DNA of 64,000 bases from Rhizomicrobium palustre (GTDB taxonomy: Bacteria; Pseudomonadota; Alphaproteobacteria; Micropepsales; Micropepsaceae), in assembly GCF_011761565.1 (NCBI RefSeq), contig NZ_JAASRM010000001.1:744139-808138 (forward strand). Direction: 5' to 3'. Positions 36,049 through 44,615 of this stretch are shown here, piece after piece. The notes beneath the pieces are model-generated. The model was not told where the DNA came from. It saw nothing but the letters and a program-made list of their open reading frames with translations, and searched no databases. The position numbers were made by a program, and so were the translations under genes. The stretch's first letter is position 1. The number at the start of each line of letters is the position of its first letter.

Positions 36049-36157
36049 AGCTCTTGGATAGGTTATTGCCCTGTTGCGGTTGACCCGCCAGGGATGAGGA
36101 CGCAAAGTCGCTCAGGCCCAATTACCAAGGCTTTGCAACAACTCGAAATTTTCCCGG

Positions 36158-37075
36158 ATGGAAATCTACCTGCCCATCGCCCAGATGTCGGTCCACTGGC
36201 TGATTGTGCTGGGGCTTGGCTTCGGGGTGGGATTTCTCTCCGGCGTGTTCGGTATTGGCGGCGGCTTTCTTCTGACGCCTGTCTTGATCTTCTACGGCAT
36301 TCCGCCCGGCGTGGCCGTCGCCACTACCGCTAGCCAGATCGCAGGCGTGACCTTTTCCGGCGTACTCACCCATTGGAAGCGCGGCACAGTCGACTTCAAA
36401 ATGGGTCTCGTCATGGTCATCGCGGGCCTGGTGGGATCGGCGGCAGGGGTGTGGATTTTCGCCGTGTTACGCCGCATGGGCCAAGTCGAATTCGGCGTGC
36501 AAGCGAGCTATGTGATCCTTCTGGGCTCGGTCGGCGCGATGATGCTGAACGAAAGCATCCGTACTTGGCGCGCCCGTAAGGAAGGCCGCCCCAGTCACGG
36601 GCGCAGCTCCGGCCAGCATCATTGGATTCACGGCCTGCCGCTCAAAATGCGCTTCCGCCAGTCGAGGCTCTACATCAGCGCCATTCCGCCGGTCGTCTTG
36701 GGCTTTATCGTGGGCGTGCTGTCTGCCGTCCTTGGGGTGGGCGGCGCGTTTTTGATGGTGCCCGCCATGATCTATATGCTGCGGATGCCGACCAATGTGG
36801 TGGTGGGAACATCGATGTTCCAGGTGCTGTTCGTCAGCGCCTCCACGACCATTTTGCACGCCGTCGACAATTTCACCGTGGATGTCGTACTCGGCATGAT
36901 TCTGATCCTGGGCGGCGTATTCGGGGTGCAGTTCGGGGTGCGCTGGGGCGCCAAGCTGCGTGGCGAGGAGCTGCGTTTCCTGATGGCGCTTCTGGTGCTT
37001 GCAGTGGGCATCGGCATGGCGCTGCAATTCGTGCTGCGGCCTGAGGATGTTTACAGCCTGTCGGGGCTCTCATGA
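36158..37075 (+). CDS. TauE/SafE family sulfite or sulfonate exporter
   Basis: A 305-aa membrane protein with about eight helices arranged as two homologous halves. The paired signature appears at GFLSGVFGIGGGFLLTP near residue 30 and again as GVLSAVLGVGGAFLMVP near residue 190. A basic, His-containing cytoplasmic loop separates the halves (SHGRSSGQHHWIHG). TauE/SafE proteins export sulfite, sulfoacetate or other small sulfur compounds. The stop overlaps the next gene by 4 bp, and the TauE-TIGR02186 gene pair is conserved in alphaproteobacteria. The true substrate is not known. Confidence 0.88.
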   Translation: MEIYLPIAQMSVHWLIVLGLGFGVGFLSGVFGIGGGFLLTPVLIFYGIPPGVAVATTASQIAGVTFSGVLTHWKRGTVDFKMGLVMVIAGLVGSAAGVWIFAVLRRMGQVEFGVQASYVILLGSVGAMMLNESIRTWRARKEGRPSHGRSSGQHHWIHGLPLKMRFRQSRLYISAIPPVVLGFIVGVLSAVLGVGGAFLMVPAMIYMLRMPTNVVVGTSMFQVLFVSASTTILHAVDNFTVDVVLGMILILGGVFGVQFGVRWGAKLRGEELRFLMALLVLAVGIGMALQFVLRPEDVYSLSGLS

Positions 37076-37815
37076 GAACGCTGGCGCTGGCATGTTTGTT
37101 GTTCTTCGCCCCCGCTTTCGCCGAGCAGGGTCTGACCTCGATGCTGTCGCAGGATTACCTGCAGATCTATTCCAATTTCCAGGGCTCGGAGATTACCGTT
37201 TTCGGGGCGCTGGAAAACTCCAGCGATGTGGGACCGGACAGTTTGAAGGGCCAGATCGTGGTGGTGGTGCGTGGGCCTGACGCGCTGCAGACCGTGCGCA
37301 AGAAAGAGCGCGTGGCGGGCATCTGGATCAATCGCGCCCGCGCCAAGATGTGGCTGCCTTCCTATTATTTCGTCGCCAGCACGGCGCCGCTCGCGAATAT
37401 CGCCTCGGGCGAAACCCTGCGCCGCTATGAGCTTGGGCTCAACAATCTGCAGGCCGAGGTCGTGGCGAGCGACGGCAGTGCACGCCCTTATCAGGCCGCC
37501 CTGGTCCGCGCCCAACAAAAAAGCGGGCTTTATCGCGAGAACCCCGCCGGGGTGGAACAGCAAAGCACGGCTTTCCGGGTGCATGTGCCGGTGCCAGCCT
37601 CTGTGCCGCGCGGGTCTTATACGGTGGAAGTTTATCTTTTCCGCGATGGCAATGTGATCGCGGCGCAATCGACGCCCTTCTATGTCGACCAGGCGGGCTT
37701 TGAACGGCGGCTGTTCGAATTCGCCCATCAAAAACCGCTCTATTACGGCGTGGCGACGGTCTTGATGGGGATATTACTCGGCTGGGGCTCGACGTTTTTC
37801 TTCAAGAGAAGCTAG
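37072..37815 (+). CDS. TIGR02186-family membrane-anchored protein
   Basis: A 247-aa protein with a signal peptide (MRTLALACLLFFAPAFA) and a periplasmic domain. Segments typical of the family are LTSMLSQDYLQIYSNFQGSE, ITVFGALENSS, VVVRGPDALQTVRKKERVAG and IWINRARAKMWLPSYYFVAS. A C-terminal helix (GVATVLMGILLGWGSTFFF) anchors it in the membrane. The family is found almost only beside TauE-type exporters, and the 4-bp overlap here supports joint function, perhaps as a periplasmic accessory. Its biochemical role is unknown. Confidence 0.85.
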   Translation: MRTLALACLLFFAPAFAEQGLTSMLSQDYLQIYSNFQGSEITVFGALENSSDVGPDSLKGQIVVVVRGPDALQTVRKKERVAGIWINRARAKMWLPSYYFVASTAPLANIASGETLRRYELGLNNLQAEVVASDGSARPYQAALVRAQQKSGLYRENPAGVEQQSTAFRVHVPVPASVPRGSYTVEVYLFRDGNVIAAQSTPFYVDQAGFERRLFEFAHQKPLYYGVATVLMGILLGWGSTFFFKRS

Positions 37816-37816
37816 G

Positions 37817-37923
37817 TTCACGCGGAGACGCGGAGGCGCGGAGCGAACCGCAATAATTCTTTGGCACCGGCTCAGTGTTGGGGTGAGGAAAACTTTCTCT
37901 GCGGCTCCGCGTCTCCGCGTGAA
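37817..37923. repeat. Inverted repeat of 27-bp arms at a convergent junction
   Basis: The arm at 37817-37843 and its inverted copy at 37897-37923 match at 25 of 27 positions, with a 53-bp spacer. Each arm is built from tandem CGCGGAG units. It lies between the stops of the TIGR02186 and pdeM genes and could fold as a long terminator-like structure in both directions. It is unrelated in sequence to the 3938-4038 element. Confidence 0.8.
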
Positions 37924-37940
37924 AATTTTTGGCTGCGCCG

Positions 37941-38630
37941 CTAACCTGTGAGCGCAGCCATCGTGCCGCCGATGAAATAGACCTTTTCCTTGCCGAGCGC
38001 ATAAATCCCAAAGCCGTTCTGGAAAAGGCAGCACACGGCTTCATCGCGCACATCCAGCCCGCCGGTATAGGCACCGAAGGCAGGCAGGATGAGGCGGCTG
38101 CCATCCGACACAAAACAGCGCTTGCGCAGCCGCATCCCACCGCGCGAAAGAGTGGCGGCAGGATGAAGATGGCCTGCAATCTCGCCCATGCGATTGCCCT
38201 CAGCCGGAATATGCCGGAAGACCAGCGCGCCGATCACCATTTCTGCAACCACACGCCCGCCGAGCCATGCGGGCGGATTGGGATCGTGATTTCCTTCCAC
38301 CCAGATGAATTCGAGGAGCTTGGTGAGAGACGATAGCGCGCTGCGTTCTTCAAGATCGAGCCGGGCGCCCGCGCCATCATCATGAAAGGAATCCCCCAGC
38401 GCGATCACCCTTTCGGCGCCCAGCCGGACGATCACGCTTTGGAGTTTGCGCAAAGTTGCGCGTGTATCATAAGGCGGCAGGAACTGGCCCGAGCGCGCAT
38501 AGGACGAGCCCTTCTCAAAATGCAAATCGGCGACGACCAGCGTTTTCTCCGCCGGCCACCACAGCGCGCCGGAGGGTTCCAGCACGAGGTCTTCACCAGC
38601 GACAAGGATGCGGCAGGGATCGCGAGTCAT
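37941..38630 (-). CDS. pdeM: Ligase-associated DNA-damage endonuclease PdeM
   Basis: A 229-aa calcineurin-like metallophosphoesterase. The metal motifs are VVADLHFEKGSSYARSG, ALGDSFHDDG, VEGNHDPNPPAW and GHLHPAATLSRG. The family name comes from its conserved link to an Lhr-type helicase, an ATP-dependent DNA ligase and an exonuclease in a predicted DNA-repair set. Here it starts 9 bp after the helicase stop on the same strand, so the two are an operon. The ligase and exonuclease genes are not in this window. Confidence 0.88.
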   Translation of the reverse strand: MTRDPCRILVAGEDLVLEPSGALWWPAEKTLVVADLHFEKGSSYARSGQFLPPYDTRATLRKLQSVIVRLGAERVIALGDSFHDDGAGARLDLEERSALSSLTKLLEFIWVEGNHDPNPPAWLGGRVVAEMVIGALVFRHIPAEGNRMGEIAGHLHPAATLSRGGMRLRKRCFVSDGSRLILPAFGAYTGGLDVRDEAVCCLFQNGFGIYALGKEKVYFIGGTMAALTG

Positions 38631-38639
38631 GGTGTGAGA

Positions 38640-41120
38640 CTAATCCATCCGCATCGCATCGGCGACGAGAGACTCTTCGGTTTCGCGCAAGATTTCTTCC
38701 TGCGCTTCGCCCGCCACCATCTCCTTGGCGATTTCAAGAAGCGCGGGTACGGCAAGCGGCGAGACACGCTCGAGATTGCGGCTGATGATGCGGCCCTTGA
38801 CGCGTTTCAGCATGTCACCGAGGCGCGCGACATCAAGAAGCCCGGTGGCCGCGTCCTGATAGGTGGCTTGCAGCAGAATGTGATCAGGCTCATGCTCGCG
38901 CAGCACGTCATAGATGAGATCGGTGGAAAAGGTGACCTGCCGCCCGGTCTTTTCCTTGCCCGGCGAGCGGCGCTCAATCAGGCCAGCGATCACCGCGCAA
39001 TTGCGAAAGGTGCGCTTGAAGAGATTGGATTCAGCGAGCCAAGCATCAAGATCATCGCCGAGCATGTCTTCATCGAATAGCGCGCCGAGATCGACGCCGG
39101 ACATGTCGCGCCGCCCCCATACCGCGAGCGCATATTCATTGGCACAAAAACCGGTGGGCTGGAGGCGCAAACGCTCTAGGCGGCGCGTCACCAGCATGCC
39201 TAAGGTCTGATGCGCGAGGCGGCCTTCGAAGGGGTAGCAGACGAGATAGAACTTGTTTCCGCGCGGAAACGTCTCGACCAGCAATTGACCGGCCTGCGGG
39301 ATGACGCTGCGCCATTCCTGAATCTTCAGCCATTCCTGCACCGGGTCCGGCAAGAGGTGCCAGCTCTTGGGATTTGACACCATCTCGCGCACGCGCTGTG
39401 CGAGGAAAGTGGAAAGCGGAAACTTGCCGCCGTTGTAGGAGGGAATTTCGGCTTCCGGATCATTGGTGCGTGAAACATAAGCGGCGTCTTCGTGAATGCC
39501 GTGGAAGGAGAGCACTTCGCCCGCGAAAACGAAAGTATCGCCCGGCGCGAGCTGCTCGACAAAGTATTCTTCCATCTGACCCAGCGTGCGCCCGCCAACA
39601 CCGACGGGCTTACCTTTGGATTGCAGACGGATGTCGATCATCGGGTCTTCGACAATCGTGCCCGCGTTGAGACGATAAGTCTGGGCGAGATTGGGATGAG
39701 CAAGCCGCCACTTTTCTGTCGAAGAGGGGCCGTCAGTCATTTTGCGCAGCTTGGCATAGCGGTCATAACGTTTCAGGGCATAACCGCCGGTCGCCACGAA
39801 ATCGACCACCCGCGAAAAATCCTCGCGCGGCAGACCGTGATAGGGCGAGGCGGAAACCACCTCGCGATAAAGCTCATCTTCCGAAAACGGCGCCGAGCAG
39901 GCCATGCCAAGAACATGCTGAGCGAGTACGTCGAGACTGCCGCGCTTCAAGCGGTCACCGTCAAGCTCGCCCGCGATCACCGCCTCGCGCGCCGCTTCGC
40001 ATTCGAGCACCTCGAACCGATTGGCGGGCACGAGCAAAGCCTGGCTCGGCTCATCGAGACGGTGATTTGCGCGGCCGATACGCTGCACCAGACGCGCGGC
40101 GCCCTTGGGCGCACCGATGCAGACGACATTATCGACCGCACCCCAATCGATGCCGAGATCAAGGGTGGAGGTGCAGACCACCGCTTTCAAGCGGCCTTGC
40201 GCCATCGCCGCTTCCACCTTGCGCCGTTGCTCGGGCGCAAGCGAACCGTGATGCAAGGCGATGGGCAGATTTTCTTCGTTGATGCGCCAGAGATCCTGGA
40301 AGGTAAGCTCGGCCTGACGGCGGGTGTTGACGAAGACGAGTGTCGTCTTGGCTTTTTTGATCGCCGTCATCACATCCTGCATGGCGTGACGCGCCAGGTG
40401 CCCGGCCCAGGGCACGTATTCTTCCGAGGCCAGAATGCCGATCTTGGGCACCGCACCAACGCCACCGCGCACGAGCTCCGATAACACCTCGCCGCCTTCC
40501 GGCTGAGGCATCAAATAGCGCTGCAAGGGTTTTGGATCAGCAACCGTCGCCGAGAGGCCAACGCGACGAAGACCGGGCGCGAGCGTGGAAAGCCGCGCGA
40601 GGCAGAGGGCGAGAAGATCACCGCGCTTGGAATTGTGGATAGCGTGGAGTTCATCCAACACCACGGTTTTCAGACTCGCAAAAAGGCGCGGCGCGCCGGA
40701 ATGGGCGAGGAGCAGCGTCAATTGTTCGGGCGTAGTCAGAAGAATATCAGGCGGGGAATAGCGCTGACGCTGGCGGCGGCTTGCAGGCGTATCGCCGGTG
40801 CGGGTTTCCACCTTGATGGGCAAACCCATTTCCGCGATGGGGGTTTCAAGATTGCGCGCTACATCCACCGCCAGTGCCTTCAAGGGCGAGATGTAGAGCG
40901 TGTGCAGAGCGCTGGATTTACGTTTCTGTTCCAGCGCGATGAGGCTGGGCAGGAATCCCGCGAGAGTCTTGCCGCCGCCGGTGGGCGCCACGAGCAGAAC
41001 GGAATTGCCGCGCGCCGCCTCTTCCACCAGGGCCAATTGATGCGCCCGCGGGCTCCAGCCACGGGAGGCGAACCAGCGGGCAAATGTATCCGGCAATAAC
41101 GGAAAAGCAGGCGCGAGCAT
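38640..41120 (-). CDS. Ligase-associated DNA-damage response DEXH-box helicase (Lhr-like)
   Basis: An 826-aa superfamily 2 helicase. Motif I is VAPTGGGKTLAGFLP, motif Ia TLYISPLKALAVD, motif II VVLDELHAIHNSKRG, motif III GLSATVADP, motif IV region LVFVNTRRQAELTFQ, motif V CTSTLDLGIDWG and motif VI QRIGRANHRLDEPSQ. The C-terminal half contains the winged-helix and Lhr-specific domains, with the GDTFVFAGEVLSFHGI segment typical of the ligase-associated group. Lhr-type helicases act in DNA repair. The gene heads the operon with pdeM. The start at 41120 is plausible and gives the usual length. Confidence 0.88.
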   Translation of the reverse strand: MLAPAFPLLPDTFARWFASRGWSPRAHQLALVEEAARGNSVLLVAPTGGGKTLAGFLPSLIALEQKRKSSALHTLYISPLKALAVDVARNLETPIAEMGLPIKVETRTGDTPASRRQRQRYSPPDILLTTPEQLTLLLAHSGAPRLFASLKTVVLDELHAIHNSKRGDLLALCLARLSTLAPGLRRVGLSATVADPKPLQRYLMPQPEGGEVLSELVRGGVGAVPKIGILASEEYVPWAGHLARHAMQDVMTAIKKAKTTLVFVNTRRQAELTFQDLWRINEENLPIALHHGSLAPEQRRKVEAAMAQGRLKAVVCTSTLDLGIDWGAVDNVVCIGAPKGAARLVQRIGRANHRLDEPSQALLVPANRFEVLECEAAREAVIAGELDGDRLKRGSLDVLAQHVLGMACSAPFSEDELYREVVSASPYHGLPREDFSRVVDFVATGGYALKRYDRYAKLRKMTDGPSSTEKWRLAHPNLAQTYRLNAGTIVEDPMIDIRLQSKGKPVGVGGRTLGQMEEYFVEQLAPGDTFVFAGEVLSFHGIHEDAAYVSRTNDPEAEIPSYNGGKFPLSTFLAQRVREMVSNPKSWHLLPDPVQEWLKIQEWRSVIPQAGQLLVETFPRGNKFYLVCYPFEGRLAHQTLGMLVTRRLERLRLQPTGFCANEYALAVWGRRDMSGVDLGALFDEDMLGDDLDAWLAESNLFKRTFRNCAVIAGLIERRSPGKEKTGRQVTFSTDLIYDVLREHEPDHILLQATYQDAATGLLDVARLGDMLKRVKGRIISRNLERVSPLAVPALLEIAKEMVAGEAQEEILRETEESLVADAMRMD

Positions 41121-41136
41121 TTGGGTGAGGATAACA

Positions 41137-41547
41137 TCAAATCCGTTTCAGCGTCTCCGGATCTTCCTCGCCATTGCACAACCGGTCCAATGCCTCGCTA
41201 AACAAAGGATCATCCGCGGCGCGGGCAAAAAGGGTCATGGACGAGCGGAATTTGAGGTCGTCAGGGGTGCCGAAAATCTCCGCAAGCGACCTTGCCTTGA
41301 TCGCCAGCACCAGGCGGACGCATTCATGCAGGCGGGGCCCAAGGACCGGATGGGCGAGAAAGGCGCGCGCTTCCTCCAACCCGGCAAGGGCATAACGCTG
41401 AGCGGTGGCGCTGTGGCCAAGACCCTTGATCTGGGGAAAGACAAACCACATCCAATGGCTCAGCTTTCGCCCGGCGGTGAGTTCCTTGCGCACCTCGGCC
41501 ATGACCCGGTTCTGGGCATCGACAAAACGCTGCAAATCGCCGTTCAT
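41137..41547 (-). CDS. DUF1810 family protein
   Basis: A 136-aa protein covering the whole DUF1810 domain: LQRFVDAQNRVMAEVRKELT, GRKLSHWMWFVFPQIKGLGH, ARAFLAHPVLGPRLHECVRL, DLKFRSSMTLFARAADDPLF. The chosen ATG at 41547 has GGAG 6 nt upstream; an ATG two codons earlier exists, and the long open frame beyond it has no support. Structures in this family resemble calpastatin-annotated small helical proteins of unknown role. It is 16 bp upstream of the helicase gene on the same strand and may be in that operon. Confidence 0.85.
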   Translation of the reverse strand: MNGDLQRFVDAQNRVMAEVRKELTAGRKLSHWMWFVFPQIKGLGHSATAQRYALAGLEEARAFLAHPVLGPRLHECVRLVLAIKARSLAEIFGTPDDLKFRSSMTLFARAADDPLFSEALDRLCNGEEDPETLKRI

Positions 41548-41857
41548 GGCCATCTCCGCGAGAGAGGACGGAACGCTAGAACCCAAAAATCGATCAGCGG
41601 GCGAATAATACCGGACCACAAGCCTATGGCATCGGACTGGTAAATGCGACCGGGGCCGGAACACCCTTGCGGCGAAAAGCCCTGCCCCGCACGTAAAAAC
41701 TGGGGATTTCCCGGATTTCGGGGCGGTAAAATGCACGGCGGCACCATCTTTGCCGCATATTGCCAAACTAAAGCCGCGTGAGTCGGGCAAAGGCCGCGCG
41801 GTTTTCGCGATCCTTCGCGCCCCGCCTGAAGCCCTTGCGGCCAAGGCAGGCGCCTAA

Positions 41858-42520
41858 ATGTTTAGGGCACAGCGCATGTTCGGTTGGTTTCAAATACTTA
41901 TGCCCCAAGAAAACAGGTTCTTCGACCTGTTCAACCGCCACGCGCGCACCATCCTGGATGGCGCCGAGGCCCTGCGGGCAGTGCTGAACAACCGCATGGA
42001 TATCGCCGAAGGCTGCGCCAAGGTGTTCGAGCGCGAGAGCCAGGCCGATATCATCACCCAGGACGTGCTCAACCTGACGCGGCGCTCCTTCATCACCCCC
42101 TTCGACCGCGGCGATATCAAGACGCTGATCACGGCGCTGGACGATTCCATCGACCAGATGAAGAAGACCTGCACCGCGATCCTGCTTTACGAGGTCAAGG
42201 AATTCGAACCCCATATGGCGCAGATGGGCGATCTCATCGTCGATGCCGCCAAGCTCACCATCGAGGCGGTCGCGCTTCTGGGGGCGCTGCGCCAGGATAC
42301 GGCACGGGTGAATGCGGTGACCGAAGCGATCATGCGGCTGGAAGATGCCGCGGACGAACTCAATCACCTCGGCCTCAAAGCCCTTTTCGCGAAACACCGC
42401 CAAGGCAACGCGATGGATTTCATCGTCGGCGCGGAAGTCTATGACCATCTTGAAAAGGTCATGGACCGCTTCGAAGACGTCGCCAATGGCATCAGCGGCA
42501 TCGCCATCGAGCAAGCATGA
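41858..42520 (+). CDS. DUF47/PhoU-like phosphate transport regulator
   Basis: A 220-aa helical protein of the Pit-accessory family (DUF47, PhoU-like). Typical segments are ILMPQENRFFDLFNRHARTI, GCAKVFERESQADIITQDVL, RSFITPFDRGDIKTLITALD and MDFIVGAEVYDHLEKVMDRF. These proteins associate with PiT transporters and probably control phosphate uptake. The stop overlaps the PiT start by 4 bp, giving the classic dug-pit arrangement. Two ATGs (41858, 41876) are possible starts. Confidence 0.9.
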   Translation: MFRAQRMFGWFQILMPQENRFFDLFNRHARTILDGAEALRAVLNNRMDIAEGCAKVFERESQADIITQDVLNLTRRSFITPFDRGDIKTLITALDDSIDQMKKTCTAILLYEVKEFEPHMAQMGDLIVDAAKLTIEAVALLGALRQDTARVNAVTEAIMRLEDAADELNHLGLKALFAKHRQGNAMDFIVGAEVYDHLEKVMDRFEDVANGISGIAIEQA

Positions 42521-43506
42521 GCGACTTTCTGCTTATCGGCTTGATCGTCACCGCCCTCGCGTTCGATTTCTTGAACGGGTTGCATGACGCGGCCAATTCC
42601 ATCGCCACCATCGTTTCCACCCGGGTTTTAAGCCCGCGCTGGGCGGTGTTGTGGGCGGCCTTCTTCAACTTCGTCGCCTTCCTTGTGTTCGGGATTTCGG
42701 TGGCCAAGACCATCGGCACCGGCATCGTGGCCCCAGGCGTGATCACTGATCAGGTGGTATTCGGCGCGCTGATTGGCGCGATCTGCTGGAACATCATCAC
42801 TTGGCTGGCGGGCATCCCCTCCTCCTCCTCGCATGCGCTGGTGGGCGGACTTCTGGGCGCGGGCGTCGCCCATGCTGGCACCAAAGTCATCATGTGGCAG
42901 GGGCTCTCCAAAACGGTGGGCGCGATTTTCCTTTCCCCCGCGATCGGCCTTCTGTTGGCGCTGATCCTGGTGGCGATTTTCTCCTGGTTCTTCGCCCGCT
43001 CCAATCCGACCCGCGTCGACGGGCTGTTCCGTAAGGTGCAGTTCTTCTCGGCCTCGATGTATTCGCTCGGCCATGGCGGCAATGATGCGCAGAAGACGAT
43101 GGGCATCATCACCGCCCTGCTCTTCGCCCACGGCGCGCTCAAGGGCGGTTTTCATGTGCCGCTCTGGGTCGTGTTAAGCTGCCAGACGGCGATGGCCGCG
43201 GGAACACTTTGCGGCGGCTGGCGTATCGTCAAAACGATGGGTTCACGCATTACCCGGCTGACACCCTTCCAAGGGGTGTGCGCCGAAACGGCAGGCTCGA
43301 TCACCTTGTTCCTGGCAACCGGCCTTGGCATCCCCGTCTCGACCACCCACACCATCACCGGTGCGATTATCGGCGTGGGCGCAGCAAAACGCGCCTCGGC
43401 GGTGCGCTGGAACGTGGCCAAGGACATCGTGGTGGCCTGGTTCGTCACCATGCCCGCAGCCGCCCTGATCGGTGCCATAGCCTATCACGTGTACGGATGG
43501 CTCTAA
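42517..43506 (+). CDS. PiT family inorganic phosphate transporter
   Basis: A 329-aa membrane protein with about ten helices. The two inverted signature copies are DFLNGLHDAANSIATIVSTR near the N-terminus and LGHGGNDAQKTMGIITALLF in the second half, both diagnostic of PiT symporters that carry metal-phosphate complexes driven by protons or sodium. Other family segments are GIPSSSSHALVGGLLGAGVA and GIPVSTTHTITGAIIGVGAA. It is coupled to the DUF47 gene upstream, and the NUDIX gene starts within its stop codon (TAATG). Confidence 0.92.
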   Translation: MSDFLLIGLIVTALAFDFLNGLHDAANSIATIVSTRVLSPRWAVLWAAFFNFVAFLVFGISVAKTIGTGIVAPGVITDQVVFGALIGAICWNIITWLAGIPSSSSHALVGGLLGAGVAHAGTKVIMWQGLSKTVGAIFLSPAIGLLLALILVAIFSWFFARSNPTRVDGLFRKVQFFSASMYSLGHGGNDAQKTMGIITALLFAHGALKGGFHVPLWVVLSCQTAMAAGTLCGGWRIVKTMGSRITRLTPFQGVCAETAGSITLFLATGLGIPVSTTHTITGAIIGVGAAKRASAVRWNVAKDIVVAWFVTMPAAALIGAIAYHVYGWL

Positions 43507-43973
43507 TGGCGGGCGGCAAGCTTAAGCTCGCCCCCACCAAAACGACTGGCATTCAATATGGCGCCCTGCCCTGGCGCCTGCGCGGTGACGAAGTGCAAAT
43601 CCTGCTCGTCACCTCGCGCCGCACCCGCCGTTGGATCATTCCCAAAGGCTGGCCGATGGACGGCTTGAAGCCCCAAGACGCCGCCGCCCGCGAGGCGCAG
43701 GAAGAGGCAGGCGTTTTCGGTGAGATCAGCGCCCGCGCCATCGGCCAATACCGCTACGCCAAGACCATGCGCAACGGGCACCAGATTTCCTGCCGCGTGG
43801 AAGTGTTTCCGCTTAAAGTCGCTCTGGAAGAGCACGATTGGGCCGAGATGGACGCGCGCGAGCGGCGCTGGGTATCGGTGCCGGACGCCATCGCCTCGGT
43901 GCATGAGAGCCAGCTCAAGGCCCTGATCCGCCGCTTTGCTAGCCGCATCAACAGCCAAATGAGACGTAAATAA
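43506..43973 (+). CDS. NUDIX hydrolase
   Basis: A 155-aa hydrolase of the diphosphoinositol-polyphosphate-phosphohydrolase-like group. The Nudix box is GWPMDGLKPQDAAAREAQEE followed by AG; the REAQEEAG core with catalytic glutamates is intact, while the first conserved Glu of the box is Leu. The preceding WIIPKGWP is typical of the group. It may cleave nucleoside diphosphate derivatives or polyphosphorylated inositols. Its ATG overlaps the PiT stop by one base, so it is translationally coupled to the phosphate transporter and probably part of phosphate metabolism. An ATG three codons earlier is possible. Confidence 0.86.
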   Translation: MAGGKLKLAPTKTTGIQYGALPWRLRGDEVQILLVTSRRTRRWIIPKGWPMDGLKPQDAAAREAQEEAGVFGEISARAIGQYRYAKTMRNGHQISCRVEVFPLKVALEEHDWAEMDARERRWVSVPDAIASVHESQLKALIRRFASRINSQMRRK

Positions 43974-43976
43974 CCC

Positions 43977-44552
43977 ATGGTCGCCTTAAGGCTTGAAGAC
44001 GAAGGTCTGGACTACATCTCCGCCAAGCTCGACGAGGCGGGCGGACTGGCGAGCACCTTCCGTAAAGAAGCGATCTGGGAGCCGGTGGTGTTCGTGCCCG
44101 ATTTCGCCGATCCCCTCACATTGCCCGATCTCGACAGCGGCGGGGTAGTAAGCCAGGAGGGCGCCAATGCAGAATTCGTCGCCTATCTGCACTTCCTGAA
44201 ACAGCGAAACGCCAAGCTGCAAAGCCTGATCCTGGCCGACCCCTTCGCGCAGGTCAGCGACCTTGATTACGTCGGCGAACTGCCCGAGGAGCTGGTGACC
44301 ATCTTCGGCAGCCTGAATTACGTTTATGACATTTCGACCGTCTCGCCTGCGCTAATCTGGGATTATCGCGCTTTCGTGGTCAGTTATTTGAAGCTCGCAT
44401 ATGTCAGTGAAATGCCGCCGGAGAAAATCCGTGCGCTAGCCGAAGACGAGCCGGATGATCTTTTTGCCCGGCTTTCACGCGGCATTCGTCATATCGCGGT
44501 CAATTGCTACGATGACGAAAGCTGGCTGGTCGTACGTCACGAAGATAAATAA
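43977..44552 (+). CDS. Conserved-looking hypothetical protein
   Basis: A 191-aa acidic soluble protein with no signal peptide or membrane helix. It starts MVALRLEDEGLDYISAKLDE. Notable segments are VSQEGANAEFVAYLHFLKQR, GELPEELVTIFGSLNYVYDI and LFARLSRGIRHIAVNCYDDE. I do not recognise the family. It is 3 bp after the NUDIX gene and is probably the fourth gene of the DUF47-PiT-NUDIX operon, which hints at a role in phosphate use. That is an inference from context only. Confidence 0.7.
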   Translation: MVALRLEDEGLDYISAKLDEAGGLASTFRKEAIWEPVVFVPDFADPLTLPDLDSGGVVSQEGANAEFVAYLHFLKQRNAKLQSLILADPFAQVSDLDYVGELPEELVTIFGSLNYVYDISTVSPALIWDYRAFVVSYLKLAYVSEMPPEKIRALAEDEPDDLFARLSRGIRHIAVNCYDDESWLVVRHEDK

Positions 44553-44615
44553 CCGACGCTTTTTGTTGCGCGATCGGCACCAAGGCCCCATTCTCTTCAC
44601 GTAAGAGGAGAGAGA

